Assembly: GCA_020310875.1 (NCBI GenBank)
Contig: CM035413.1
Location: 180,859,364-180,923,363, forward strand
From: Ceratopteris richardii
Lineage: Eukaryota > Streptophyta > Polypodiopsida > Polypodiales > Pteridaceae
DNA length: 64,000 nt
Direction of reading: 5' to 3'
Positions 11,376 to 20,510 of the stretch are shown here, piece after piece. Position 1 is the stretch's first letter. Each line of letters begins with the position of its first letter. The notes below the pieces were generated by a model. That model saw only the letters and a list, made by a program, of their open reading frames with translations, had not been told where the DNA came from and did not search any database. The translations under genes were made by a program, and so were the position numbers.

Positions 11376-11804
11376 TCATGGGTTGGGGTTGGTATACATG
11401 ACATTGGTGTAGTGAGGCTCTCGATTGGGTTCCAATGATGGACTATCGTATTGATATGTTTCCAAGTGTTCTAGCGACTCTGTGTAGTATGTGGGTGGAC
11501 CATCTACATGGGTGGAGTCAAAACTGTTAGAAGTTGGATCACTTTCAGTGATCAGGGGTGAAGAAGGCACTAAAGCCCTACTCAGGTTTTCTTTTGCAAT
11601 AGCATATTTGACTAAAATTATGTTGGCTGGAGGGGGTGGCTGCTGAGCTTAAACTGATTGTGGTCTCTGTTGAGTCTAATAAGGGTAGTTCTATGGGCGT
11701 CTATAGTAATGAGGCTGAGCATTGTACTATCCTTGGTATCTAACTGGTTGGGGGTATGCTTGGGGGTATTTCTGTCGGACTACTTGTTTGTTATATGGGC
11801 AATC
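11376..11804 (-). pseudogene. Ser/Pro/Tyr-rich gag spacer, gypsy a
   Basis: Between the two knuckle regions lies a low-complexity spacer (64-codon frame 11570-11376 rich in Ser, Pro, Thr and Tyr). The rest is broken by stops. Gypsy b has a comparable Tyr/Pro-rich spacer at about 44940-45460. Confidence 0.4.
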
Positions 11805-12230
11805 TTATGCTATGTGATTCGTGTATCGTCTTTCAATAGTGCAAACCTGGCCACTAGTGTTAGCTTGAGGTTTTTCTACATTGGGGCACACATTTGCCAT
11901 GTGATCACCACCACAGGTGCAACAGCATTTGTTTGTTGTTAACATGGGCATTTGTTTACTAGAAACTCCTAGTTTTTGGGCCACTTTTTCAGGTAGGTCT
12001 TCTATCGAGCTGGAATGTTTTGAAGATGATTGAGAGTAGCTAACCGAATCTTTGTAGACCTTTGAAAGTTCCAATTCATCTCCTAAATTATCCTCAATGT
12101 CTATACAAATCCTTACACACTGCTCTAAGGTTCTGGGTTCCTTCATATATACATAAGATCGTAGTTTAGAGCTTAAGAGGCCATCCAAAAAAAAAGACAC
12201 TTGCTTTGCTTGTGAGGGCAGTTCTAGCAT
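11805..12230 (-). pseudogene. gag C-terminal capsid and first zinc knuckle, gypsy a
   Basis: This is a 141-codon frame. It begins with the end of the capsid domain (FFLDGLLSSKLRSYVY, then LEQCVRICIDIEDNLGDEL). It ends with the zinc knuckle CTCGGDHMANVC at 11886-11924 and CTIERRYTNHIA. The knuckle has spacing Cys-2-Cys-3-His-4-Cys instead of the usual Cys-2-Cys-4-His-4-Cys, and the same spacing is kept in gypsy b and c. The next stop is TAG where the related copy reads on to DCPY. Confidence 0.75.
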
Positions 12231-12245
12231 TGGGAATCTTTCAGT

Positions 12246-12476
12246 TTATTGTCTAAACCTACGTCGTCCAAGTCTGACTGTTTCTTGGGGGGTCTGTTTG
12301 AAGCTATGGATAAATGAGGAAGTTTTATGCCTAATTCCACTTTTAGAGAATTCAGTGATGAATGACTCTAACAGATGATGAATATCCCTAAATTGCCTTT
12401 GTTGTAATGGTTGGAACCAGGTTAAAGCCGTGTCCTTTAATGTGAGTCCATTGCTTAAACTCTGAAACATGGTCAT
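12246..12476 (-). pseudogene. gag capsid domain, gypsy a
   Basis: A 76-codon frame carries the Retrotrans_gag signature: LTLKDTALTWFQPL followed by FRDIHHLLESFITEFSKSG and then HSFKQTPQETVRL. Gypsy c has the same words at about 49030-49190. It is interrupted before and after by stops and small shifts. Confidence 0.75.
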
Positions 12477-12522
12477 AGGGATCTCCTATCCCATCAAAGT
12501 AATTTTCCATTGACTTCACTAA

Positions 12523-13189
12523 TTAGGTAGGTTGCAATATTCTTGGATGTTCAAAGGGTCTAGGTAGAGGAAAGTCATCTCTACCACCTGGTATTTTTGG
12601 TTCTCTTGGTCGCTCTGCTCTATCGGTGTCCATGGTTGATCTATCCCTCCCAATAGGATGAGTAAAACTTACTTTTGGATTTTCCTTTTTCTTCTCTCTT
12701 TGGGCACCATGGGCTGCAGATGTCCTAGCAACTTGATGGCTAGTGTTCACATGAGCTCTTGATGGGGGGAACACAGTTTGCCTCTCCATGTATAAGCATG
12801 TCTTGCATGATTGGGTACCACAAACACTTGTTCTGAAATGTTGTCCAGATATACTACCTTTTTAGGTGTGAAGGTCCTTGAATTTGTAAATGATGATTGA
12901 ACCTACTTCACTGGGATGTTCCATTCAGTATCTCTTCATCAGTGTCCTTATTCAGGAAAAGTTCAATGCTTCTATTATCCTGAGGGATCCACTCTGGTTT
13001 TAGTATTCTTATCAATATTGATTCCCCTCTATGTGTCCTAGGTTCATCTCCTAATGGTTCTTTCCCTCGGGCTCCTACTTCCATCTCAGGAATTACTACA
13101 CCAAATTCATTGTTATGATTAGGTTGATTTGTTATGATATACATTGTTCCTTCCTTTTCTAAGTATGCATCTCTCTCGAAATTTACCAT
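12523..13189 (-). pseudogene. gag N-terminal region, gypsy a
   Basis: Two open pieces (13189-12908, 93 codons; 12789-12523, 88 codons) are joined by broken sequence. The first has VNFERDAYLEKEG, which parallels VVKYEGGFYMDK in gypsy b; the second is Arg/Pro-rich. They show no known domain and probably form the leader or matrix-like part of gag. The right edge near 13190 is where recognisable coding ends. Confidence 0.5.
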
Positions 13190-13216
13190 CGGACATTCCG
13201 ATCCAATGGGTTGGTC

Positions 13217-13339
13217 AGGGGTTGTGCAATTGAACCACTGGTCTTCTCAAACCATCCTCATAGATGCAAGCACCTATGAGAAGGTGCTTCTCATAGGGGT
13301 TGTGCAATTGAACCACTGATCTTCTCAAACCATCCTCAT
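13217..13339. repeat. 45-bp direct repeat around a perfect hairpin
   Basis: AGGGGTTGTGCAATTGAACC and its next 25 bases occur at 13217-13261 and again at 13295-13339 with one mismatch. Between them CTATGAGAAG (13274-13283) and CTTCTCATAG (13287-13296) form a 10-bp perfect stem with a 3-base loop. It lies exactly between the gypsy a remnant and the copia relic, so it may mark a rearrangement junction. Confidence 0.7.
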
Positions 13340-13475
13340 GACAAATTACCTTAAAGGTAAAGGTTTATGGAGTCTAGTTACTAGAGATGATCCACAACCA
13401 GTGGACCTTCAAGATCCGAACATTACTCTAGCATAAAGGAGACAATTTGTTGATTGGGAATAGAGGAATCAAAGG

Positions 13476-14018
13476 GTGATGTTTCTCATTTCACAAGTTA
13501 TTTCTAACACTATGATTGGTCATTTGCAAAGCTTAGAGACAACCAAGGAAGTTTGGGAAGCATTGGAGAAGGTGTATGCTACATCAACAAGGTCTCGGAG
13601 GATGCTATTGAAGAACAAACTCAACAACATGAAGAAAAGCTCAAACCAAAGCATTAGTGAGTATACATTGAAGATCAAGGAGCTTCGAGATCAGCTAGCA
13701 TCAGTTGGATGCAAGATAGAAGAGGAAGACATCGTCCAAATAGCCCTCAATGGATTGAGGAGTGAAGATAAGTGGAAGCCCCTCATCACAAACATTCTTT
13801 ATAGAGATCCTCTACCAACATTCGACGAGATAGTTGAGACACATATTTTGAAGCTTAAAGATTTAGGAGATCAGTTATTGAATGTTGGAGTCAACATTTC
13901 AGATGAAGAGATGGTAAACACACTTCTAAATGCACTTCCATCACCATATCATGCTTTTGTTACTTGTTTATCTCTCTCTACAAGAGATAGAGAAATTTCA
14001 TTTAAAGAGCTACAATAA
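13476..14018 (+). pseudogene. copia gag with a duplicated C-terminal half
   Basis: A 180-codon UBN2-type gag frame contains LQSLETTKEVWEALEKVY and then two successive versions of the same segment. The first is LKIKELRDQLASVGCKIEEEDIV (about residues 60-85); the second is LKLKDLGDQLLNVGVNISDEEMV (about 130-155). Each is followed by a Leu-Asn stretch (IALNGLRS, LLNALPS). The second copy resembles a different gag lineage more than the first copy, so this may be a recombinant rather than a simple duplication. The frame ends at TAA 14016-14018. Confidence 0.65.
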
Positions 14019-14440
14019 AATCTTGTTACTTCAAGATGAAGATCAACAAAAGAGTATGGAAGAGAATGACAAAGCCATGTTATCATCATCGAAGGGTAAC
14101 AAGAAGATGGAGACAAAGAAGGAGAACAAGAGTCAACCATCCAAGAAGGAAAATGTGTCTTATAATACTAAGTTTTCTAGTTCTACCCCTAATGCTTCCT
14201 CTAGACCCAAAGAAAATTCTTCATCTACATCTGATTCAAAGAAAGGAGTATGCCATTACTGCAAGAAACCAGGTCATTTCATAGTAGAACGCAGAGTAAG
14301 GATTAATTAGAAGAAGAAAGCATCAGGTAATAGTGCTGAGGATGATCCAAAACCTAAATCTTCAAAGCTAGATTCAGATGCATGTGTTACTAGTGAAGAA
14401 ATAGCTTTTGATCAGGCAGCATTAAATGCAATCTCAGATA
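14019..14440 (+). pseudogene. gag nucleocapsid part of the copia relic
   Basis: A Lys/Ser-rich stretch leads to the knuckle CHYCKKPGHFIVER at about 14250-14290, in which the last Cys is Arg (CGC for TGC). A stop follows (TAG at 14308). It would have bound RNA; the missing Cys breaks the zinc site. Confidence 0.65.
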
Positions 14441-14951
14441 ATCCTTGGATTTTTTATTCTGGAGCTACTAAGCATATGACAAGGAAAAGGTATTTTCTTC
14501 ACTTTTGAACTCTTCAGCTAGAAGAGTGAACATTGCAAATGGTCATGATTTAGATGTTGTTGGTGTTGGAGAAGTAAATCTTATGTCAAGAGTAGGTGGA
14601 AATTTCACAATTTCCAACGTTCTTTATGTTCCAAACATAAAGAAGAATTTGATCTCTATCTCGACCTTCTTGTGAGATGATTATAAAGTTGTTTTTAAGA
14701 AAGACTCATGTCAGATCCTCTCACCTGATAAGGATCATTGTCTACTTCAAGGTGAAAACAGAAGTGGCATGTTTGTGTTGTCCAAGATTAGTCATGCTAA
14801 TATTGCTAAGTCTACTACACCTACAGAGAACATGAAGTTATGGCATGCTAGATTTGGACATATCAGTTACAGAGCTCTCAAGCATATCAAAGATCAAGGT
14901 ATGGCGAAGAGTTTGCCTACTTTTGCTTTACCAGATGATGTAGAGTCATGA
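14441..14951 (+). pseudogene. copia protease and pre-integrase zinc domain, inactive
   Basis: WIFYSGATKHMT at about 14447 is the protease active site with the catalytic Asp changed to Tyr (TAT for GAT). A shift follows, then NVLYVPNIKKNLIS and, from 14769, the gag-pre-integrase region with LWHARFGHISYRALKHI. The frame ends at a TGA at 14949-14951. Nothing of the integrase core remains. Confidence 0.75.
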
Positions 14952-16312
14952 GTCTAGCTTGTTACTAATTAGCTATTACTATTTAGCTTGTTACTAATTA
15001 GCTTGTTACTAATTAGCTTGTTACTAAATAACTTGTTACTCATTAGCTTGTTACTAATTAGCTATTACTAATTAGCTTGTTAGTAATTAGCTATTACTAA
15101 GAGCTGGTTCTTGGTTAACTGTTTGTAATTAGCTTGTTACTAATTTGCTGGTTACTCATTAGCTTGTTAGTAATTAGCTATTACTAAGTAGTTGGTTCTC
15201 AGTTAGCTGTTTGTAATTAGCTATTACTAATTAGCCTCTACTAATTAGCTTTTACTAAGTAGCTTGTTACTAATTAGCTAGTCAGTAATTAGCTATTACT
15301 AAGTAGCTGGTTATTGGTTAGTTGTTTGTAATTAGCTATTACTAATTAGCTTGTTACTAATTATCTTGTTACTAATTAGCTTGTTACTAATTAGCTATTA
15401 CTAAGTAGCTGGTTCTTGGTTAGTTGTTTGTAATTAGCTATTGCTAATTAGCTTGTTACTAATTAACTATTACTAATTAACTTGTTACTAATTAGCTATT
15501 ACTAAGTAGCTAGTTCTTGGATAGTTGTTTGTAATTAGCTATTGCTAATTAGCTTGCTACTAGTAACCTATTACTAAGTAGCTAGTTCTTCATTAGTTCT
15601 TAGTAATTAGCGACTACTATTTAGCTTGTTAACAATTAGTTATTATTAAGTAGCTAGTCGTTGGTTAATTGTTTGTAATTAATTATTACTAATAATCTAT
15701 TACTAATTAGCTTGTTACCAATTAGCTATTACTAAGTAGCTAGTTCTTAGTTAGTCATTAGTAATTATCTACTACTAATTATCTTGTTAGCAATTAAATA
15801 TTACTAAGCAACTAGTTCTTCATTAGCTGTTTGTAATTAGCTATTACTAGTTAGCTTCTACTAATTAGCTATTACTAAGTAGCTGGTTCTTGGTTAGTTG
15901 TTTGTAATTATCTATTACTAATTAGCTTGTCACTAGTTACCTTTTATTAAGTAGTTGTTTCTTAGTTGTTAATAGTAATTAGCTATTACTATTTAGCTTG
16001 TTAAGAGTTTATTATTATTAAGGAGCTACTTCTTGGTTAGTTGTTAGAAATTAGTTATTACTAATTATCTTGTTATCAATTAACTATTACTAAGTAGTTG
16101 GTTCTTGGATGGTTATTAGTAATTAGCTATTACTAATTAGCTTGTTACTAATTGGCTATTACTTAAGAGCTAGTTTCTTGGTTAGTTGTTTGTAATAAGT
16201 TATTTTTAAATAGCTTGTTACTAGTTAGCTATTACTTTTAACTTGTTACTATTTAGCTATTACTATTAGATACTATAAGTTACTTGTTACTAGTTCTTGT
16301 ATAATTATCTAA
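14952..16312. repeat. 1.36 kb minisatellite of 14-15-bp TTAGC...ACTAA units
   Basis: The whole stretch is built from imperfect units TTAGCTTGTTACTAA (15 bp) and TTAGCTATTACTAA (14 bp). A longer unit (AAGTAGCTGGTTCTTGGTTAG followed by TTGTTTGTAATTAGC) recurs about every 75-120 bp, giving a loose higher-order period. Units diverge more toward 16300. It begins right at the end of the copia relic and ends about 30 bp from a splice donor of the exon at 16345-17088, so it may lie in that gene's intron. It has no open frame and no conserved repeat-spacer pattern, so it is not a CRISPR array. Confidence 0.9.
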
Positions 16313-16344
16313 AATCGTGAACTGATGATTGAAAATAGGATTAC

Positions 16345-17088
16345 CTGAGATACATCAAGAAGGTGAACAGGATGCTCCAAATATTGATTTCTGCCAAGTC
16401 GGGTCTTGCTTATATCCTTCTTATTTGGTGACACCCTACTCTCTGTTGTCCAAAACGTGATAATCATATGCTTGATCTCTTGTGTGATACATATGGTACG
16501 TGTTGCCCTACGAGTTTCCTTCAAAAAACTATGATCAGACTCAACTGTACTTAACGGTCCAATCGTATCATAGACATCTTTCCTGCTTACTCCCAATACC
16601 CTAGAAAGTCTTGAAATATTTATCTTATTTGTTGATGAATATGCATCAGTATTTAGAGCCATCATCAATGTGTATCTCTTCAACACAAGGTCATCAGAAT
16701 TCTTTCTCATACTTTGCAGTGTATTCCGAAGATTGATGAAAAGGGCACATGTTACATGATCTTTGTTACTGCCCATTGCATCAAAAAGTTTCCCAATACA
16801 TGGACTCTGCAACATCCTATTTAGTGCCTCAATTTCAACTTCACAACATAAGTGTCTAGTTTGATTTTTAAAATACTTGATGATCTTATCCACAATGCCA
16901 TCCAAGTTGCTTGAATTGCAATCAGTATTACCCTCCACATTAGTGCCCGACCTTGACGTTATTGTGTCTCTATATTTCCTTTTCTTTTCCTTCCAATAAC
17001 ATCTTAATGCTTGTTGATCACTATCCACTATTGGTATTGTATTAACTTCCATCAGTTCGCTTCTCCGAGATTGCCCTACATCAACACA
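16345..17088 (-). CDS. 744-nt internal exon of an unrecognised gene (248 codons, phase 0)
   Basis: An open frame on the minus strand is bounded by good splice sites: acceptor TTCTTCATCATTTGTAG just before 17088 and donor CTCAG/GTAATC just after 16345. Both ends fall on codon boundaries. The frame stays open through the whole 744 nt; past the donor it continues only 11 codons to a stop. The protein is mixed alpha/charged. Near residue 155 is a helix-turn-helix-like ISRLSRVLGVSRKDVYDTIG. The C-terminal third carries TFWTTESRVSPNKKD and HPVHLLDVSQ, which recalls an R-x-P-x-K-K-D motif seen in uncharacterised repeat-associated proteins of other eukaryotes; that link is from memory and weak. An ATG at 17050-17052 could start a shorter product. 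I do not assign a function. Confidence 0.5.
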
Positions 17089-17703
17089 CTACAAATGATG
17101 AAGAAACCATAAATACAATAACATCTACCACTCATCAATCCACTTTATTATATTGACTTTACATTGAGTATGCTCACCGGATATCATTATGTGCTCCATC
17201 ACTTACATATGTAGACTTGTTATACCACTTTTAAACCTACAACCATCATCCAAAACCTCATATGTTATATATAAAGATATAATGAATGAACAATATGAAA
17301 CTTAATGGACATTGTTAGGCATACTTTTAAACCTACAACAATCATCCACAATGTGAGATGTTACTCGAATATAACTTCCCCTTTTTTTAGAGAACAAGAA
17401 AAAAGTAGATTAATGAGGGAATTGTACAAAATGTGCAGGGGCCAAGAGCCCACACATCACCATAAAATCAATGTCATCAGTCTTTACAATGAGAAGCTGC
17501 ACCATCTGACCATACCCAATGTTGGCTTAAGTCAAGGTTTAGCTCTCTCAACCATTACCAATGTAATTGGAAACACTGTTGCACAAAAAAACTATCATGC
17601 TTCTTGTCACAAAATAGGAAGACGTGGATTACCCTTTTAGGAATGATCTCCAAACCAAAATATGTGATATGCACAAAAATAGTTATCTGTACAGACTCAG
17701 GAT
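17089..17703. other. intergenic or intronic stretch, no gene seen
   Basis: AT-rich sequence. A 111-codon open frame on + (17305-17640) has no recognisable domain and biased composition, so I do not call it a gene. If the exon at 16345-17088 is real, this region would hold its upstream intron. Confidence 0.4.
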
Positions 17704-18560
17704 GTGGCGCGTAGAAAAAAAACATATAGTGATGGAGTTCCTCTCACTGTTCCCAATCAACATGGAGCATGTAGAAAAACTCACAGGCGAGAAGAGGTAC
17801 TGCGGTGTACTCTCCAACATGCAGCATGCAGAAAAATAGTTTTCAATATTCCCCACTCAGGACTCAACGTGCAGAAAAAATTTCTATAGTGATGGAGTCC
17901 CTCTCACTGTTCCCCACTCAACATGTAGCATGCAGAAAAACTCCCAGGAGAGATGAGGTACTGTGGCATACTCTCCAACATGCAACATGCAGAAAAACCC
18001 ACGTCATGAATGCTCCACGTAGCGAGTTGGAAAAGCATTCCTACTCTACAACCCACAGAAATTGCATCAAGCTTTGTAATGTCTTTTCTGTCCCAAAGAT
18101 ACATGCTAGTGGTGGCTTCCAAAGTCTGTTTCTGGCTCTTAACAGAGTCCATTTTCCACTTCAACTTGGGCTAATAATAATATTTTAGAGCTTTTGGGTC
18201 GACCCTATTCTTGGCAGCGTGAAAGTTAGGAAACCTGAAGTCTAATGAGTAGAAGCAAATGCGAGAACCAATTCTGTAGAGTTGATTAAAGCCTCTGATT
18301 TTGTGTTCCACACCTACGTCTTCCATCGCCCATCAAGACAATCACTGAAAGATTCGGTCATGACTTGTTACAACAACACAGGATCAACAAAACAGCAGCC
18401 AAGAAAACTTCTGCCTTACACGCTCCATAACAAATGTATGACTACCAAAGACAATAATCAGCTATGCAGAAAAACTCCCAAGCGAGATGAGGTATTGCGG
18501 CGAACTCTCCAACCTACGGCAAGCAAAAAAACCCACATCATGAATGCTCCATGCTCTAGC
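17704..18560. repeat. imperfect ~160-bp repeats with GCAGAAAAA motifs
   Basis: TAGTGATGGAG(T)TCCTCTCACTG, CATGTAGAAAAACTC or CATGCAGAAAAACTC, GAGATGAGGTACTG and CTCTCCAACATGCA recur in the same order from about 17729 and again from about 17888 (period near 159). A third, partial copy is at about 18465-18540. Each unit also carries GCAGAAAAA boxes. Function unknown. Confidence 0.7.
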
Positions 18561-18767
18561 ATGTGTATTGCCGCCTACTCTCGCACCACCACCTTGCTTT
18601 TACTCCTCTTTCAATAACCATTGCACGATGTTCAGCTAAGAAGGATCGGGTTTTTCCAGCTAATTAACTATGTCTCGAACATCACTTTTTGTAACCATTA
18701 ACATGCTTTCACCCGAACACACGACTTGTCAATGCTTGACACCTGGGCAATGCATAAACCTGCTCAT
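18561..18767. other. short stretch without a gene
   Basis: About 200 bp of AT-rich sequence between the repeat cluster and the copia RT relic; nothing recognisable. Confidence 0.4.
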
Positions 18768-19401
18768 CTATAAGACAGCAAACTGAATATCTGGCCGAGT
18801 AATGCATAAGTAAATTAGGCATCCAACATCCTGTTGATAGAGAACAACATCAAATGCATCTCTAGCATCATGAATACTCAATCGTAAACCTATCTCCATA
18901 GGAGTGGAAATAGGTTTACAATCTACAAGGCCAAAATGTTGCAATAATGTGTCAATATATTTCATTTGACACAAAGCCATTCCACCATCAACGTGCATAA
19001 ACTGAATGCCCAAATAATGATGCAAATGACCCAAATTAGACATCTCAAATGAGGCATGCAAATCAGCCTTAAAATCAGCAAGATGCTTCTCAACAGGACG
19101 AGTGAGCAGCATGTCATCAACATAGACAACAATGATCAGAAGCACATCATTAGCACGCTTAACATGTAAGGTGCTTTCAGTTGGATTGTTCTCAAAACCA
19201 TGTGCAATGAGATAGGCATGTATCCTCTCATACCAAGCACGTGGCGCTTGCTTTCAACCATATAATGCCTTCTTTAACCTGCGCACCTCGTTTTCATGCC
19301 CTTTCTGCACAAAGCCACAGGCTGAAAAACATACACTTCTTCATGCAAGTCAGCATTCAAAAATGTTGTTTTAATGTTCAGCTGATGTACATTCCAACTA
19401 T
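18768..19401 (-). pseudogene. copia reverse transcriptase fragment
   Basis: Read on -, this holds the middle of a copia RT. It starts with WNVHQLNIKTTFLNADLHEEVYV at the copia-2 junction and passes a broken part with [15 protein letters not shown]. The 125-codon frame 19145-18768 then carries the catalytic VVYVDDM, LHHYLGIQF and STPMEIGLRLS. The lineage differs from copia-1, -2 and -3. It stops at 18768 before RNase H. Copia-2 landed in it; its N-terminal half is not found on the far side of copia-2, so that side was lost. Confidence 0.8.
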
Positions 19402-20469
19402 TGTTGGGAAAGATGGATGGATCCTCCAGAAGATTAAGTAGGTGCTGCTAATCCTGCTTTGCACCAGCCCTCAATGACTCCAGATATGATTAGTAGACAC
19501 CCTTAGCTTCCAAATCATACCAAGAAATGCTATATGTACTTTGGAAAAGGTTTGAGTAATGACTTGATCAAAACAGATGAGTTTGTGAATCACAAAGCTA
19601 GAAAACTTTCTATTTTGGTGTTGATATCTGCTCAGTCTTTCACTCAGTATGACCAGTACACTTCCAATTGGCAAAATTCCTTCTAGAGGTATTCTATTAG
19701 CTTAGTAAGCTACCATTTGCAAGTGGAATCATTCAAAATGATAAACTATACTAGGAGAAATCACTTTAGCAAATTTATGGTATCCCCGACTTTTTAGGAA
19801 GTATGCAGACAAATACCAGTGAGCACTTCCACGACAATTTCTCGAGATTGGCTGAACCAAGTTGCTTCAAACTTTGTATGCTTGTAGTATGCTTTGAGCT
19901 GGATCCATCAAGCTTTGAATCACTTGATTTGGTGAAGTAGGCACTGAAATATGCCTCTTTGAAGTTGACAGACTTGAAGTGGTACACTCAGAGAACACAG
20001 AGTTGATGAATGTGAATATATCTATTAATTGACATAATTGTACAATCTCATTAGCTTGATAACCATAGCTTATTGAGTTAATGAGGTATGGGCTTCAATA
20101 TAGCACTCATACACACTCAGATACAAATGATAGATGTCTCGGGAAGTGAGCTAGAATGAGCTAAGCTACCCGCAACTTTTGACTTGCATCTTTTATAGAG
20201 TTGAGTTGAAACTTCAAGTTTGAATTCAAATTCAAACTCCTAGAATCTTTCACCTAAAAGGTAATGAGATATTCTCTCAATCAATCAACAACTTTTTTCA
20301 CGACTCTAATCAAGTAGGTGTGTACATAAGAAAATGCCAAGTCTTTTAGACTTTTACAAGGAGTAAAATGGTAAGAACTTATAAGCATAAGTTCCTATGG
20401 TCCTTCCTTCAAGTGGTGTCTTCATGAAGTAATCCAAGCCAAATTGTGAAGGCTTGAATTGCACCAATA
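19402..20469 (-). mobile_element. 3' LTR of copia-2
   Basis: It is similar end to end to the copia-3 LTR (same TAGGTGC...ACCAGCC and GATTAGTAGAC blocks, same promoter zone) and about the same length (1068 versus 1078 bp). On the plus strand it starts TGTTGGGAAAG at 19402 and ends CACCAATA at 20469. The terminal TG on the minus strand is TA, a single G-to-A change. The flanking 5 bp are ACTAT (19397-19401); the partner duplication is missing because the element's other end is lost. Confidence 0.8.
20190..20197 (-). promoter_or_regulatory. TATA box in the copia-2 LTR
   Basis: TATAAAAG on the minus strand, at the same place as in the copia-3 LTR and the relic at 59932. Confidence 0.5.
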
Positions 20470-20482
20470 GCTCCCCCTCAAG
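20470..20482 (-). promoter_or_regulatory. polypurine tract of copia-2
   Basis: On the minus strand CTTGAGGGGGAGC abuts the LTR start. The same tract is found in copia-3 at 53547-53559. Confidence 0.8.
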
Positions 20483-20510
20483 CCAAACACTTTGGCTTAA
20501 GTCTTTATCT

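Larger units (their letters stand above)
9969..13189 (-). mobile_element. gypsy a remnant: gag and protease-RT linker
   Basis: Read on the minus strand, this block gives in order a gag N-terminus, capsid, first zinc knuckle, second zinc knuckle region and an acidic linker of the sort found before RT. It is full of stops. The same order and matching peptides occur in gypsy b (42236-47280) and gypsy c (48780-59880), so the three are one lineage. The RT side ends abruptly at the gypsy A LTR, suggesting that gypsy A landed in it and that the rest lies left of the window. Confidence 0.8.
13342..14951 (+). mobile_element. copia relic: gag, protease and start of the integrase domain
   Basis: This is a Ty1/copia fragment on +. 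It begins inside gag at GLWSLVTRDDPQP and runs through gag, a zinc knuckle, the protease and the HHCC domain before integrase, then stops at 14951 where the minisatellite begins. Several stops and one frameshift (about 14505) interrupt it. No LTR could be recognised on either side. Confidence 0.8.

Noticed and set aside
14952-16312. Possible CRISPR array
   Set aside because: Units are 14-15 bp, degenerate and contiguous, with no unique spacers, and the setting is a plant nuclear genome; it is a minisatellite.
16309-16344. Extending the 16345-17088 frame to its stop at 16309
   Set aside because: The last 11 codons lie past a good splice donor (CAG/GTAATC) and read as intron sequence.
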